Shown: positions 51,573 through 59,946 of the stretch, in pieces | How the letters are laid out: the number at the start of each line of letters is the position of its first letter | Numbering within the stretch: the stretch's first letter is position 1 | DNA from: Flavimaribacter sediminis | GTDB lineage: Bacteria > Pseudomonadota > Alphaproteobacteria > Rhizobiales > Rhizobiaceae | Direction: 5' to 3' | Length of the DNA stretch: 64,000 bases | NCBI RefSeq assembly: GCF_019492055.1 | Contig: NZ_JAICBX010000001.1 | Span: forward strand, 620,001 to 684,000 | Notes under the pieces: model-generated | Database searches by the model: none | The model's input: the letters and a program-made list of their open reading frames with translations, nothing else | What the model was told of the DNA's origin: nothing | Translations under genes and position numbers: made by a program

Positions 51573-52289
51573 ATGCTGCAGGCCTGTCTCAATGGCGGCT
51601 GGAAGAAAGACCACCACATCGCGGTTCCGCTGACGGTGGCCGAACTTGTCCGTGACGCTGCGAGCGTTCGCGCGGCGGGCGCAGACGATCTTCACATCCA
51701 CATCCGCGCCTCCGACGGATCGGAGACGCTCGAGCCTGACGCCCTGAGGCAGACGCTCGAAGCAATCCGCGCCGTCGTTCCTGACATGCCGATCGGCGTT
51801 GGCACAGGCGCGTGGATTGCGCCCGGAGGGCGGGCCCGCCACGACGATATCAAGGGATGGACGGTCAAGCCGGACTATGCCTCCGTCAATCTGAACGAAG
51901 AAGACGCGCCCGAGGTCATGGCGATGCTGACAACCATGGGCGTCGGTATCGAAGCGGGTCTGTGGAGCACGGATGACGCCCGCCGTTTCGTCGACGAGAT
52001 CGATTTCGACACATGTCTGCGCGTGCTCGTCGAGATACCGGATGTCAACGGCAATGAGGCGACATCCGAGGCGGTCTCCATCATTACGATTCTGGAGGAA
52101 GCTGATTGCTCTCTTCCGATCCTGCTTCACGGCCAGGGCGAAAGTGTGTGGCCCTGCGTCAGGATGGCATGGGAGAAAGGTATGTCGACGCGGGTTGGTT
52201 TCGAGGACACGTTCCTGTTGCCGGACGGATCGCTCGCTCCCGACAACGCAGCGCTGGTCGAAGCGGCAAGAGCGCTGAAGGTGGTCTGA
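51573..52289 (+). CDS. BKACE (3-keto-5-aminohexanoate cleavage) family protein
   Basis: A 238-aa TIM-barrel protein of the DUF849/BKACE family. The zinc-ligand pair is in DDLHIHIRASDGSE, GVGTGAWIAPGGRARHDD precedes YASVNLNEEDAPEVM, and STRVGFEDTFLLPDG is the C-terminal signature. The family cleaves beta-keto acids with acetyl-CoA to give acetoacetate and an acyl-CoA. It is shorter than most members (about 300 aa), lacking part of the barrel periphery. Confidence 0.8.
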   Translation: MLQACLNGGWKKDHHIAVPLTVAELVRDAASVRAAGADDLHIHIRASDGSETLEPDALRQTLEAIRAVVPDMPIGVGTGAWIAPGGRARHDDIKGWTVKPDYASVNLNEEDAPEVMAMLTTMGVGIEAGLWSTDDARRFVDEIDFDTCLRVLVEIPDVNGNEATSEAVSIITILEEADCSLPILLHGQGESVWPCVRMAWEKGMSTRVGFEDTFLLPDGSLAPDNAALVEAARALKVV

Positions 52290-52402
52290 ATACAGATGTC
52301 GTTGTGACTGCGGTTGAAATCCTTCCGGTCACGTCATAGCCAGAGTTACATTGTTACTTTATTACATCGCCCGAATGCTTCAGCGAAACAGGGAGTTCAC
52401 CC

Positions 52403-53290
52403 ATGCTTTATGACGCCATCGTCGTCGGCGGCGGCTTTGCCGGAATGTCCGCGGCGCTGCAGATCGCGCGGGCGCGCCGGAATGTCCTCGTCATCGATTC
52501 AGGCCAGCGCCGAAACCGGTTCGCCTCCCATGCCCACGGTTTCCTGAGCCGGGACGGGACGCCTCCGGGCGAAATCGCCGAGGTGGCGAAAAACCAACTG
52601 CTCGCCTATCCGAACGTCGTCTGGGTGGAAGGAAAGGCGGTTTCCGCAGGTGGCGAGCAGGACACATTCGAAATCCGCACGGAGGATGGCGTGACACATA
52701 GCGGCCGTCGCGTGGTTCTTGCGACCGGTGTCAGCGATTCGCTTCCCGACGTGCCGGGTCTTGCCGAGCGATGGGGCAGGGCGGTGTTCCACTGTCCCTA
52801 TTGCCACGGCTACGAACTCGAAATCGGGACAATCGGCGTTCTGGCAAGCCACCCGATGTCGATCCACCAGGCCGAAGTCGTCGCCGACTGGGGCAGCACC
52901 ATCCTGTTTACGAATGGCGTGATCGATCCCGACGCGGAGCAGATCGCGAGCCTTGGACGGCGCAACGTGGTGATTGAATCGACAAGGGTCGCCGAGGTTG
53001 TCGGCGATGACGCCGATATCCGGCTTGAAGACGGGCGGGTGATTGAACTCGCCGGTCTCTTCACTGTTCCGAAGACGCAGATGACAAGCGCCGTCGCCGA
53101 AGACCTCGGCTGCGAAATCGGGGAAGGCATGACCGGCCCTGTCATCACCGTCGACGAGATGAAGAAGACGTCCGTCGACGGCGTCTTCGCCTGCGGCGAC
53201 GCCGCGCGTTTGTCGGGCAACGTAGCGCTTGCCGTGGGCGACGGGGCGATGGCGGGCGCCGCGGCTCACCAGTCGCTGATATTTGGATAG
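52403..53290 (+). CDS. Thioredoxin-reductase-like FAD oxidoreductase
   Basis: A protein of 295 aa. FAD binding is shown by YDAIVVGGGFAGMSAALQIA and VFACGDAA near the C-terminus, and the redox disulfide is HCPYCHGYE. The place where NADPH-dependent reductases have GxGxxA and HRRxxxR reads IGVLASHPMSIHQAEV, so the NADPH site is not conserved. This combination occurs in dithiol oxidases such as GliT/HlmI relatives as well as uncharacterised proteins. It could oxidise a small dithiol using oxygen. Confidence 0.8.
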   Translation: MLYDAIVVGGGFAGMSAALQIARARRNVLVIDSGQRRNRFASHAHGFLSRDGTPPGEIAEVAKNQLLAYPNVVWVEGKAVSAGGEQDTFEIRTEDGVTHSGRRVVLATGVSDSLPDVPGLAERWGRAVFHCPYCHGYELEIGTIGVLASHPMSIHQAEVVADWGSTILFTNGVIDPDAEQIASLGRRNVVIESTRVAEVVGDDADIRLEDGRVIELAGLFTVPKTQMTSAVAEDLGCEIGEGMTGPVITVDEMKKTSVDGVFACGDAARLSGNVALAVGDGAMAGAAAHQSLIFG

Positions 53291-53342
53291 GAAGACCCTC
53301 AAGAGGAACGGATAATGTCGAACCTTCTGTCGACGCCGCCGT

Positions 53343-54485
53343 TCAGTGATGGCCCACATCAATCAGAAAGGAGTGGAGGCCGTAATAGATCAGGAAGGCG
53401 TTGACGACCGCGAAATAGTAGAGCCCCGTCATGAAATAGGCCTCCATCTGCAAGGACTTCTCTCGCAGGACCAGGATGTAGCGCGCCTCCGTAGGTCCGC
53501 GTATGACCAGAACGAAGAGGATTGCGATGATCATCAGGTGGCCGATGGCGTCGATCAGTCCGAACTTGAAGATGGCGAGCACGAAAAGCATCTGGAAGGC
53601 GAAGGCGATCAGCCGGGTGACCACGGAAACGGCGCCCAGCAGTGTGAAGATGATCATCATTTCCACGAAGCCGGCGAGGTTCATGTAGGTTTGCGGGTCG
53701 ATGCCCATCAAAAGGTCGGGGTTCTTTTCCAGAAGCGGAAAGGTCCAGTACGGGTAGGCGAATTTTTCGACCGCCAGCCACATGAAGTTGATCCCCGTGA
53801 CCGCAAACAGGGTGACGAACCCCGATTTGATCCATCGCGGGTTCCTGATGGATGTGGCGAGATAAAAATAGCCGATCGCCAGGAAGACCATGTAGTCCAG
53901 AACATGGAAGAGGCCGTATTGCGCGATCGCCGCGCCATAAAGGATCAGGATGCCCGGAAACATCAGCGGCGTGGTGCGCGGGTGGATTGCGGCAAGGCCG
54001 ATCAGAAGCTGGACCCAGGGAACCCACACAGCGTCTGTGAGCAGTTCTGGCGTCAGATAGAACCGGACGCCGAAGATCTGGCCATAGACGAAGACCGACA
54101 GGAAGAAGAGCCCGCCAGCCGCCCGCATGATCAGGACACCGAGGGAATCGAACATGCGCAGTCGTTCGTCGAGGCCTGACAGGATCCCGCGCCGGAAGGC
54201 AAAGCGATCGACCAGGAAGAAGACGTAGATCAGGATCGCCGAGATGACGAAGAACCAGACGAAGGTCGGGGTGAGGACGTCGGCCGGATCGCGCGGCGGC
54301 CGTGTGATGTCATAGGCTTCAAACCACTTGATATGCGCGTGTGTGGTGATTGGGAACAGCAGCGACGCCATGAGAGTGAGAAACGGGAGGCGCGTCCAGA
54401 CCGCGGCCGCTTTAAGTCGTCTCCCGGTTTTGGAGGATGGCGCGCTTTCTGCGCGGTCGTCGCGCAAATTCTGGGATATCATCAT
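53343..54485 (-). CDS. Multi-pass membrane protein of unknown function
   Basis: A 380-aa protein with about nine predicted helices (for example FVWFFVISAILIYVFFLVD, AAGGLFFLSVFVYGQIF, LMFPGILILYGAAIA, MLFVLAIFKFGLIDAIGHLM). It starts with a cytoplasmic tail and a cleavable-looking segment ending THAHIKWFEAYD. The layout suggests a DoxX-like or quinone-linked membrane protein, but no family is certain. Charged HIS-rich loops (FEAYDITRPPRDP) face the periplasm. It is convergent with the flavoprotein gene. Confidence 0.65.
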   Translation of the reverse strand: MMISQNLRDDRAESAPSSKTGRRLKAAAVWTRLPFLTLMASLLFPITTHAHIKWFEAYDITRPPRDPADVLTPTFVWFFVISAILIYVFFLVDRFAFRRGILSGLDERLRMFDSLGVLIMRAAGGLFFLSVFVYGQIFGVRFYLTPELLTDAVWVPWVQLLIGLAAIHPRTTPLMFPGILILYGAAIAQYGLFHVLDYMVFLAIGYFYLATSIRNPRWIKSGFVTLFAVTGINFMWLAVEKFAYPYWTFPLLEKNPDLLMGIDPQTYMNLAGFVEMMIIFTLLGAVSVVTRLIAFAFQMLFVLAIFKFGLIDAIGHLMIIAILFVLVIRGPTEARYILVLREKSLQMEAYFMTGLYYFAVVNAFLIYYGLHSFLIDVGHH

Positions 54486-54675
54486 GCCGGTGCGGACTGC
54501 TGTGTGGATCGGGAAATTACTTTGTAAGCATCCAATCGTTACCTTCTCGTATGCGCAAAGGCTAATATGCGGGTTTCCACAATTGAGAAAAGGCCCTCTG
54601 GTAATCTATATTGACCAGGCCAAGACTGACTTTGAAAGCGGCGATACAAAGATCATGCTCAAGGTGGAGGGGTAA
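54484..54675 (+). CDS. Possible small upstream protein coupled to the Nudix gene
   Basis: A 63-codon frame (MPVRTAVWIGKLLCKHPIVT...) ending TAATG, so its stop overlaps the Nudix start by one base. The C-terminal half (GPLVIYIDQAKTDFESGD) looks protein-like, but no domain is known. It could be a leader peptide or chance. GGTGGAGGGG just before the stop serves the Nudix gene. Confidence 0.3.
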   Translation: MPVRTAVWIGKLLCKHPIVTFSYAQRLICGFPQLRKGPLVIYIDQAKTDFESGDTKIMLKVEG

Positions 54676-55358
54676 TGTCGAAGATCCTGTTATCGACCCC
54701 AAGGTTCGATGTCATTGAAACACCGCCAAGAGCGGCAGGTTACGATCGGGACTTCTTCATAGAAAAACAGGACGGCGTTTCGATTGCCGTCCGATTTGGC
54801 GGTAGCGTCCTTATGCTCGAGATCAATCGGCCCGGACAATCGTCACCATGGCTGGAATTCCCGGGAGGAGGCGTTGATACAGGGGAAGCGCCGGCAGAAG
54901 CCGCCGAAAGGGAATTGTTCGAAGAGACCGGACTGGAGATTTCCAACGTGGCTGAGGTCGGCCGTATCGCGCCTCTACCCGGGTATGTCAGCGAACGGGT
55001 TACGCTTTTTACAGCTGTCGCGGAATCGAAAGATACATCTCGCATTGACGCTGGCGTGGGACATGAGGGGATCGTTGGGTCGCACCTGATTTCGATAAAA
55101 GAACTTTCATCGTTTTGCAGGCGCGGGCGTATAAGTTCCGCGGTTGACGCCTATTTCGCGATGTTACTCACGACATTGGATGGTGAAACGGCGCGGTATG
55201 TTGCATCCTATTTGTTCTCGCTCTGTTGTTTCGGTGCGCGGTTCTCAAGGCGAGGTCCGGTGAATATGAAGCTCGGACGGATGATGCCGCCGAGGCCTAT
55301 TTCGTTAATCTTGCTGTTTCGGACGACCTGGACAGCAAGAAGGTTCTCCCCAACGTAA
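54675..55358 (+). CDS. Nudix hydrolase
   Basis: A 227-aa protein. The Nudix box is complete (GGGVDTGEAPAEAAERELF followed by EETGLE), giving the Mg-binding helix. Around it lie VSIAVRFGGSVLMLEINRPG and RIAPLPGYVSERVTLFTAVA, as in ADP-ribose pyrophosphatase-type members. It hydrolyses a nucleoside diphosphate-linked compound, perhaps an NDP-sugar in this polysaccharide locus. The last about 50 residues overlap the 3' end of the convergent gene by 151 bp and are not Nudix-like, so the true end may have shifted by mutation. Confidence 0.82.
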   Translation: MSKILLSTPRFDVIETPPRAAGYDRDFFIEKQDGVSIAVRFGGSVLMLEINRPGQSSPWLEFPGGGVDTGEAPAEAAERELFEETGLEISNVAEVGRIAPLPGYVSERVTLFTAVAESKDTSRIDAGVGHEGIVGSHLISIKELSSFCRRGRISSAVDAYFAMLLTTLDGETARYVASYLFSLCCFGARFSRRGPVNMKLGRMMPPRPISLILLFRTTWTARRFSPT

Positions 55359-57640
55359 TCGACGCCATCCGTCAGATCGAAGACGAAGGGAACGCTGAAA
55401 CCGTAGCCCGATGTCCCGATGAACTGACCGTTGATCCAGACCCGGGCTTCGTCCTCGACGCCGCCAATGAAAAGACCTATCGGCTTGTCCCGCGCCTGTT
55501 CAGGCAAGGTGAAGTTGTAGCGATACCAGACTGCTGTGTTGCGCAGGCTCCCGAGTCCCTGTGCATCCCATGTGCTGCTGATCGTCTTTGTCTTGACAAA
55601 GCGATCATCGTTGATTTCTGGCGACTGAAAACGCATTTGCTGACCGACTTGTGCGGGATCAAAGATTGTTTTCACCTCATCGGGCAGCGCGACAAGCATT
55701 TCATAGTCGCCTGTGGAATACTTGACCGACTGATCGACGAACAGGGAGACGAACCTTTTAAGGTAAGCCGGAACCTCGTTCGAAACCACATCCTCGTTTA
55801 TGGCATACGTCTCGCTCCAGAGTTCATTCATCGCGTTGTAGAGTGATTTCGCTTTAGTGAAATCGAAATCGAGAGTGGCTTGGTAAAAATCCAGATAAAG
55901 TTCTAAGGCTTCCAGCGGTTCGCGGGCAAAACGGATGCGCTGCTTCTGGTCCTGCGTTTGTGCAGAGTTGAGCGCCTCGTCAAAATCAGCGCGTGAGGCT
56001 TCGATAAAGTTGTCATCAAAAATCAGCGGGAATGCGTGATAGGAACCGGCTTCCATACCTGCTGATTGCTGATATTCAATTAGCCTCAGATTGTAGCGTT
56101 CCATCGCCTCGGCGCCTGCGCCATAGGCAGCTTCGCAATATTGTCGGAGCAGGTCTCGCCAGTCTTGTGATGTGTCCCAGGCAAGGTTCATGAAGACATA
56201 GTCCGAGGGGCCGAGGACGCCCCACATCTTGGTGCCTTCGACATTGAGGCCTTCGAAACCCTGAGCGCTATAGAACGGAAGCTCCTCGCCCCAGATCTTC
56301 ACCTTCGAATAAGGCATCATGTTTTCGGCCAAGTTCCAGGAGTAGCCGCGATAGAGGAGCCTGTTTCCCTGTTTCCTGGAGAGATCTCCCCACTTCTCCA
56401 CCACATCGCGATAGTAGGACTGCGTCTTGCTCTCAGGGTCGAGCAGGCTGTGGAATCTGCTGAAGTTGATCGGCGCGAAAATCGGTATCACGTTGGGATG
56501 CGGGGTGTATCGGGCAGGATAATCTGCATGGGTCGAATAGGAGTAGAAGCCGACATGAGCGTTGGGATAGTCCTTGTGCACTTGTTCCAGAACACGATTT
56601 CCAAGCAGGACAAGTTCGTCGGTGCGATCGAGACTTCCGACAATCGGATCAAAACGCCCGGCGCTTGCCAGCATTGCGTCGACTGACTCCGAATAACCCT
56701 CCCTGTCAGCCGGTCCTATCGCATAGGCGGCTGCTGTTTCCATTGTCCACTCGCCAGCCGCGATCTTCTCGCGATACGTTTCCCTGATGTCCTCGACCAT
56801 GAGTTCGATGACGCGTGGATGCGTCGATTCAATCTGGGGGCCGCGGCGGATCATCTTTCCGTCCGCGCCCCTTACCAGGGCGTACATGGTGGGGTCGCTG
56901 TTGAATTCTTTCTTGTGTCGACGGATGAACCTGTCCCACATGTGTCCGCTGGCAGATCCTTCAAGGTCGGACCATGTCCCGCCGCGCTGGCGCAGACGCC
57001 ACTTGGCGAAACGGGCGAGCTGGTCCTTGGTGCGATCCGGATATCCGCGGTACCACAAACGCCTTGAAGGAAAGTCCGGCGCGCTGGCGATATCCAGTTT
57101 GTCGATCCGGACAGTCTTTCCTTTTGGCACGATCTGTCCGATTTCGCCGGGCATCACCCAGTCAATGCCCAGGTGACGGAGCAGTTCGTAGAGGCCGTAA
57201 AGCACTGCGCGATCGGATTGCCCGCCTATCAGAAGACGATTGCCAGCCTCCAAAAGTCTGTAGCCTTCCCCGGACGGACTTGAAGCTGTCGGGATTGCGC
57301 CAAGAAGGATTGCAGGTTCGCCCAGAACGATGCTGTTCTCCGGAGGCGTCTGACCTTCTTGCAGAACCAGGACCTCGAGCCTTGCGCCGGTCATCAATTC
57401 GAGATGATCGTTGAGTTCCTTAACGGTCAATGCGCGATACTGTTGAGGCGTTTTCGGTTCATGCCAGACCGGGTCTTCCGGTTGTTCTTCAAGGGGACCC
57501 TGAATTGCGATGACCGCGGATGGCTCTCCGTTTTCAACGAGCGTGATTGCAAGCGCTGCGCCGGTCAAACACATGTACGCGACAATGGAGGCGAGCAGAC
57601 AACCATGGAGACGCGACAAAATCTTTCGTTGCAGTGACAT
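55208..57640 (-). CDS. DUF4838-type secreted glycosidase-like protein
   Basis: A protein of 810 aa. The signal peptide ends near GAALAITLVENG. Residues about 70-170 resemble the alpha-glucuronidase-type N-terminal domain (VLGEPAILLGAIP, LIGGQSDRAVLYGLYELLRH). The DUF4838 barrel follows, with ILYRGYSWN-like and FYSYSTHADYPARY stretches. The C-terminus (about 690-800) is a galactose-binding jelly-roll (YRYNFTLPEQARDKP, GVEDEARVWINGQFIG). It probably acts on the polysaccharide made by the adjacent locus or on host glycans. The start has GGAGG upstream. Confidence 0.8.
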   Translation of the reverse strand: MSLQRKILSRLHGCLLASIVAYMCLTGAALAITLVENGEPSAVIAIQGPLEEQPEDPVWHEPKTPQQYRALTVKELNDHLELMTGARLEVLVLQEGQTPPENSIVLGEPAILLGAIPTASSPSGEGYRLLEAGNRLLIGGQSDRAVLYGLYELLRHLGIDWVMPGEIGQIVPKGKTVRIDKLDIASAPDFPSRRLWYRGYPDRTKDQLARFAKWRLRQRGGTWSDLEGSASGHMWDRFIRRHKKEFNSDPTMYALVRGADGKMIRRGPQIESTHPRVIELMVEDIRETYREKIAAGEWTMETAAAYAIGPADREGYSESVDAMLASAGRFDPIVGSLDRTDELVLLGNRVLEQVHKDYPNAHVGFYSYSTHADYPARYTPHPNVIPIFAPINFSRFHSLLDPESKTQSYYRDVVEKWGDLSRKQGNRLLYRGYSWNLAENMMPYSKVKIWGEELPFYSAQGFEGLNVEGTKMWGVLGPSDYVFMNLAWDTSQDWRDLLRQYCEAAYGAGAEAMERYNLRLIEYQQSAGMEAGSYHAFPLIFDDNFIEASRADFDEALNSAQTQDQKQRIRFAREPLEALELYLDFYQATLDFDFTKAKSLYNAMNELWSETYAINEDVVSNEVPAYLKRFVSLFVDQSVKYSTGDYEMLVALPDEVKTIFDPAQVGQQMRFQSPEINDDRFVKTKTISSTWDAQGLGSLRNTAVWYRYNFTLPEQARDKPIGLFIGGVEDEARVWINGQFIGTSGYGFSVPFVFDLTDGVDYVGENLLAVQVVRNSKINEIGLGGIIRPSFIFTGPRLENRAPKQQSENK

Positions 57641-57740
57641 TTTTCGACCTCCATGCTTTCGGCACTGTGTTCATTATATCCAGGACTCGGGCGATCTTGG
57701 GTATCATGTCTGTCGTTGTTTGAATTGTGGTGCATAGAAG

Positions 57741-58349
57741 GTGCGAAGGCCAAAGTTTTCAAGATTGTTCAGGTGGCTTCCGGCTCTCGCGATTGCGATT
57801 GTCTTCTCCACCGCCCTTGCGGATTTCCATGAGCGGACACAATCGACCAACATGGATGACGGGGGGCTCGGCGTCGTCTTTACGGGTCAATTTGTCAGGG
57901 TGCGAAAGGGACTGGAACTGCTTCAGAGCGACAAGCTTGAAGGCTTGTTTGTATCCGGGGTCAATTCGCGGGCGGGAATGACGATTGAGGGTTTCGCAAA
58001 CCAGTTTGATCTCGACGATAAACTTCGCAGCGATTTGTCGGAGGGAATACTGGTTCTCGGGAGCCGCGCCGACAATACATTTTCAAACGCCAATGAAGCC
58101 CGTTGCTGGCTTTTGAGAAACCCAACGCACCTACCGATTGTCCTGATTACCTCTTCCGATCATATGCCGCGGGCATCGCTTTTGCTGGAGTTCGCACTCG
58201 ATGGACGTCGCGTCGAACGTATCAGTGTCTTCGACGACTCGTCAGATTTTCGGGATTACGCCAGGGAGTTCAGCAAATATCTTGTCGCTTATGCAATTGC
58301 TTGCTGGCAAAAGCTGACCGGGGCCTATTCAGTAGAATGCAGCGCCTGA
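57741..58349 (+). CDS. DUF218 / YdcF-ElyC-SanA family protein
   Basis: A 202-aa protein starting at GTG 57741. A membrane anchor or signal (LFRWLPALAIAIVFSTALAD) is followed by the DUF218 core: LGVVFTGQFVRVRKGLELLQ, GLFVSGVNSRAG, and GSRADNTFSNANEARCW, the family's ExxSxxTxxNA-like motif. Such proteins act in envelope or polysaccharide biogenesis. The start is supported only weakly (AGAAG directly upstream). It is divergent from the glycosidase and convergent with the Wzy-like gene. Confidence 0.8.
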   Translation: MRRPKFSRLFRWLPALAIAIVFSTALADFHERTQSTNMDDGGLGVVFTGQFVRVRKGLELLQSDKLEGLFVSGVNSRAGMTIEGFANQFDLDDKLRSDLSEGILVLGSRADNTFSNANEARCWLLRNPTHLPIVLITSSDHMPRASLLLEFALDGRRVERISVFDDSSDFRDYAREFSKYLVAYAIACWQKLTGAYSVECSA

Positions 58350-58408
58350 TTGGCGCTGCCAGAGGTCCACTGTGATTGGATGAGCCGGCCCCGTAAGCCT
58401 CTCATGCG

Positions 58409-59773
58409 TCAAGATTTGTCTTGAGAACGATCGCGCATTTGCGATCCGGAACGCTTGCTCCTGCGTTGCTTGCGATGAGTTGGCGCAATCAATTCTTCCC
58501 CGAGGCTTTGCGGCTTTGAGGAACTTGATCGTCTGCGTGATTGCCTGTGTTGACCAGACGCAACATGGTCGTTTTCATTTCCTTTTCTACGGCGTGGAGA
58601 TCTGTTTTCCTCCCGAAGCGGGGTGAATGTCATATCTCCTTTGCTCAGGATTATTGCGAGCAGCACTGTGAAGGTTGTGGCGATCGCCATGGTGCGCAAG
58701 GGATAATCGACGACGCTGTGCAACAACACTGCAAGAACCGAGAGAGTAGCAGCCTGGGTGAGCGAAGAGCGCATGGCGTGTCTGAATAGCTGAAAGAGAA
58801 AAAGCCCGATCAACGGAATGAAAAACAGGAAGCCGATTTCCAGAAGCAGTTCCAGATAGTCGTTGTGAGCGTGGTTCGCAAACTCCCGGGTCATATCCAC
58901 CTGAGGCTCGAACATCGGATAAATATTGATGAATGTTCCCAAGCCTGTCCCGACGAACCAGAAATCGGAAATCGCGCTGATTGTGTTCTTGTAGAAGACA
59001 AGTCGAAGATCGCCATCAACCTCCGAGCCGGATTCAAGGAAAAGGAAACTGATCACAGCAAGAACCAGCAACACGCCGAACGCTGCTATCCGAATGAGGG
59101 GGCCATCTTTTTCTGTCGCCTTCCAGAACAGGCACAAAACTGCGAGAGCTGCGGATATGCCCATGCCGGCGCGCGAACCTACTGCAAAGAGAAAACCGAC
59201 TAGCAAGAAAGAAAGCGCAACATAGATAAGCGGTTGTTTTGCGTACCACATGAAGCGCCAGGCGATGAGCGGGATCATCATGAATATAAGCGTTGAAAAA
59301 TGGTTCTCGTTCGCGAACAGCCCTGAGGTGATCGTGTAGGGAAAAACGCCTCCGATCTGCACGTTTGATCCATATGAGAGCTCGATTACGCCGGCGACAA
59401 GGTTGATGATAAAACCCAGAAACAGGTACCGGACGAGGAGTTGATGTTCATACTCGCCGAAACAAGAGATAAAGACAAAAAGGCCAACGAGAGGCAGGGT
59501 GAAGAGTATCGATTCAATGCTGCCCTGAGCCGACATTGTCCAGAAACGTGGTGACGGGATCAAACCCTCCGTCCCCGGTATGGCGCCGTGTGGGCTAAAC
59601 GGCATGAACTGGAGCAAACATACGGCAATGACCGCGAACACAAGTGTCTTTGTCACTGTGTCCAGACGCCATTTATCATAACCATAAAATCCGATTACGA
59701 TGGCGGGCAGCATCAGGATCTGAAGGACGTGGTCCGTCCACAGACGCTGGGTCGTCCCACCCCCGAGAATCAT
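58409..59773 (-). CDS. Wzy/O-antigen-ligase-like membrane protein, start disrupted
   Basis: A protein of 454 aa with ten or more helices and the ligase signature in the large loop (FANHAHNDYLELLLEIG), preceded by WFVGTGLGTFINIYP. The tail after residue 390 is unusually rich in Arg, Ser and Lys. ATG 59773 cuts into the first helix. Reading upstream in frame gives 17 more sensible codons (LNDKIRINYTGVIIVLA) but no start codon before TAG. Another frame at 59922-59821 encodes a plausible 33-residue basic N-terminus that ends at TGA here, 25 bases after the upstream gene's stop. A one-base frameshift near 59825 is likely. Confidence 0.8.
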   Translation of the reverse strand: MILGGGTTQRLWTDHVLQILMLPAIVIGFYGYDKWRLDTVTKTLVFAVIAVCLLQFMPFSPHGAIPGTEGLIPSPRFWTMSAQGSIESILFTLPLVGLFVFISCFGEYEHQLLVRYLFLGFIINLVAGVIELSYGSNVQIGGVFPYTITSGLFANENHFSTLIFMMIPLIAWRFMWYAKQPLIYVALSFLLVGFLFAVGSRAGMGISAALAVLCLFWKATEKDGPLIRIAAFGVLLVLAVISFLFLESGSEVDGDLRLVFYKNTISAISDFWFVGTGLGTFINIYPMFEPQVDMTREFANHAHNDYLELLLEIGFLFFIPLIGLFLFQLFRHAMRSSLTQAATLSVLAVLLHSVVDYPLRTMAIATTFTVLLAIILSKGDMTFTPLREENRSPRRRKGNENDHVASGQHRQSRRRSSSSKPQSLGEELIAPTHRKQRRSKRSGSQMRDRSQDKS

Positions 59774-59820
59774 GGCAAGTACGATGATGACCCCGGTGTA
59801 GTTGATGCGAATTTTGTCGT

Positions 59821-59922
59821 TCAGCGAATGAATGACCTAAGCTCCATGTATTGCTGGCGTTTTCTGTGCCGTATCGGCAATTCGCCAGTCCAGATTTTTC
59901 CAGTCAAATCCATAGAACGCAT
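59821..59922 (-). pseudogene. Probable frameshifted N-terminus of the Wzy-like gene
   Basis: A 33-residue frame beginning MRSMDLTGKIWTGELPIRHR and ending RSFIR-stop. It is basic, lacks a helix, and stops where the Wzy-like frame (one base earlier) continues with SLNDKIRINYTG. It begins 25 bases after the stop of the TPR-like gene, the spacing expected for the next gene of the operon. Whether this is a sequencing error, inactivating mutation or recoding cannot be told. Confidence 0.5.
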
Positions 59923-59946
59923 TGAAGTTTTCCCAGGAACTTCATC

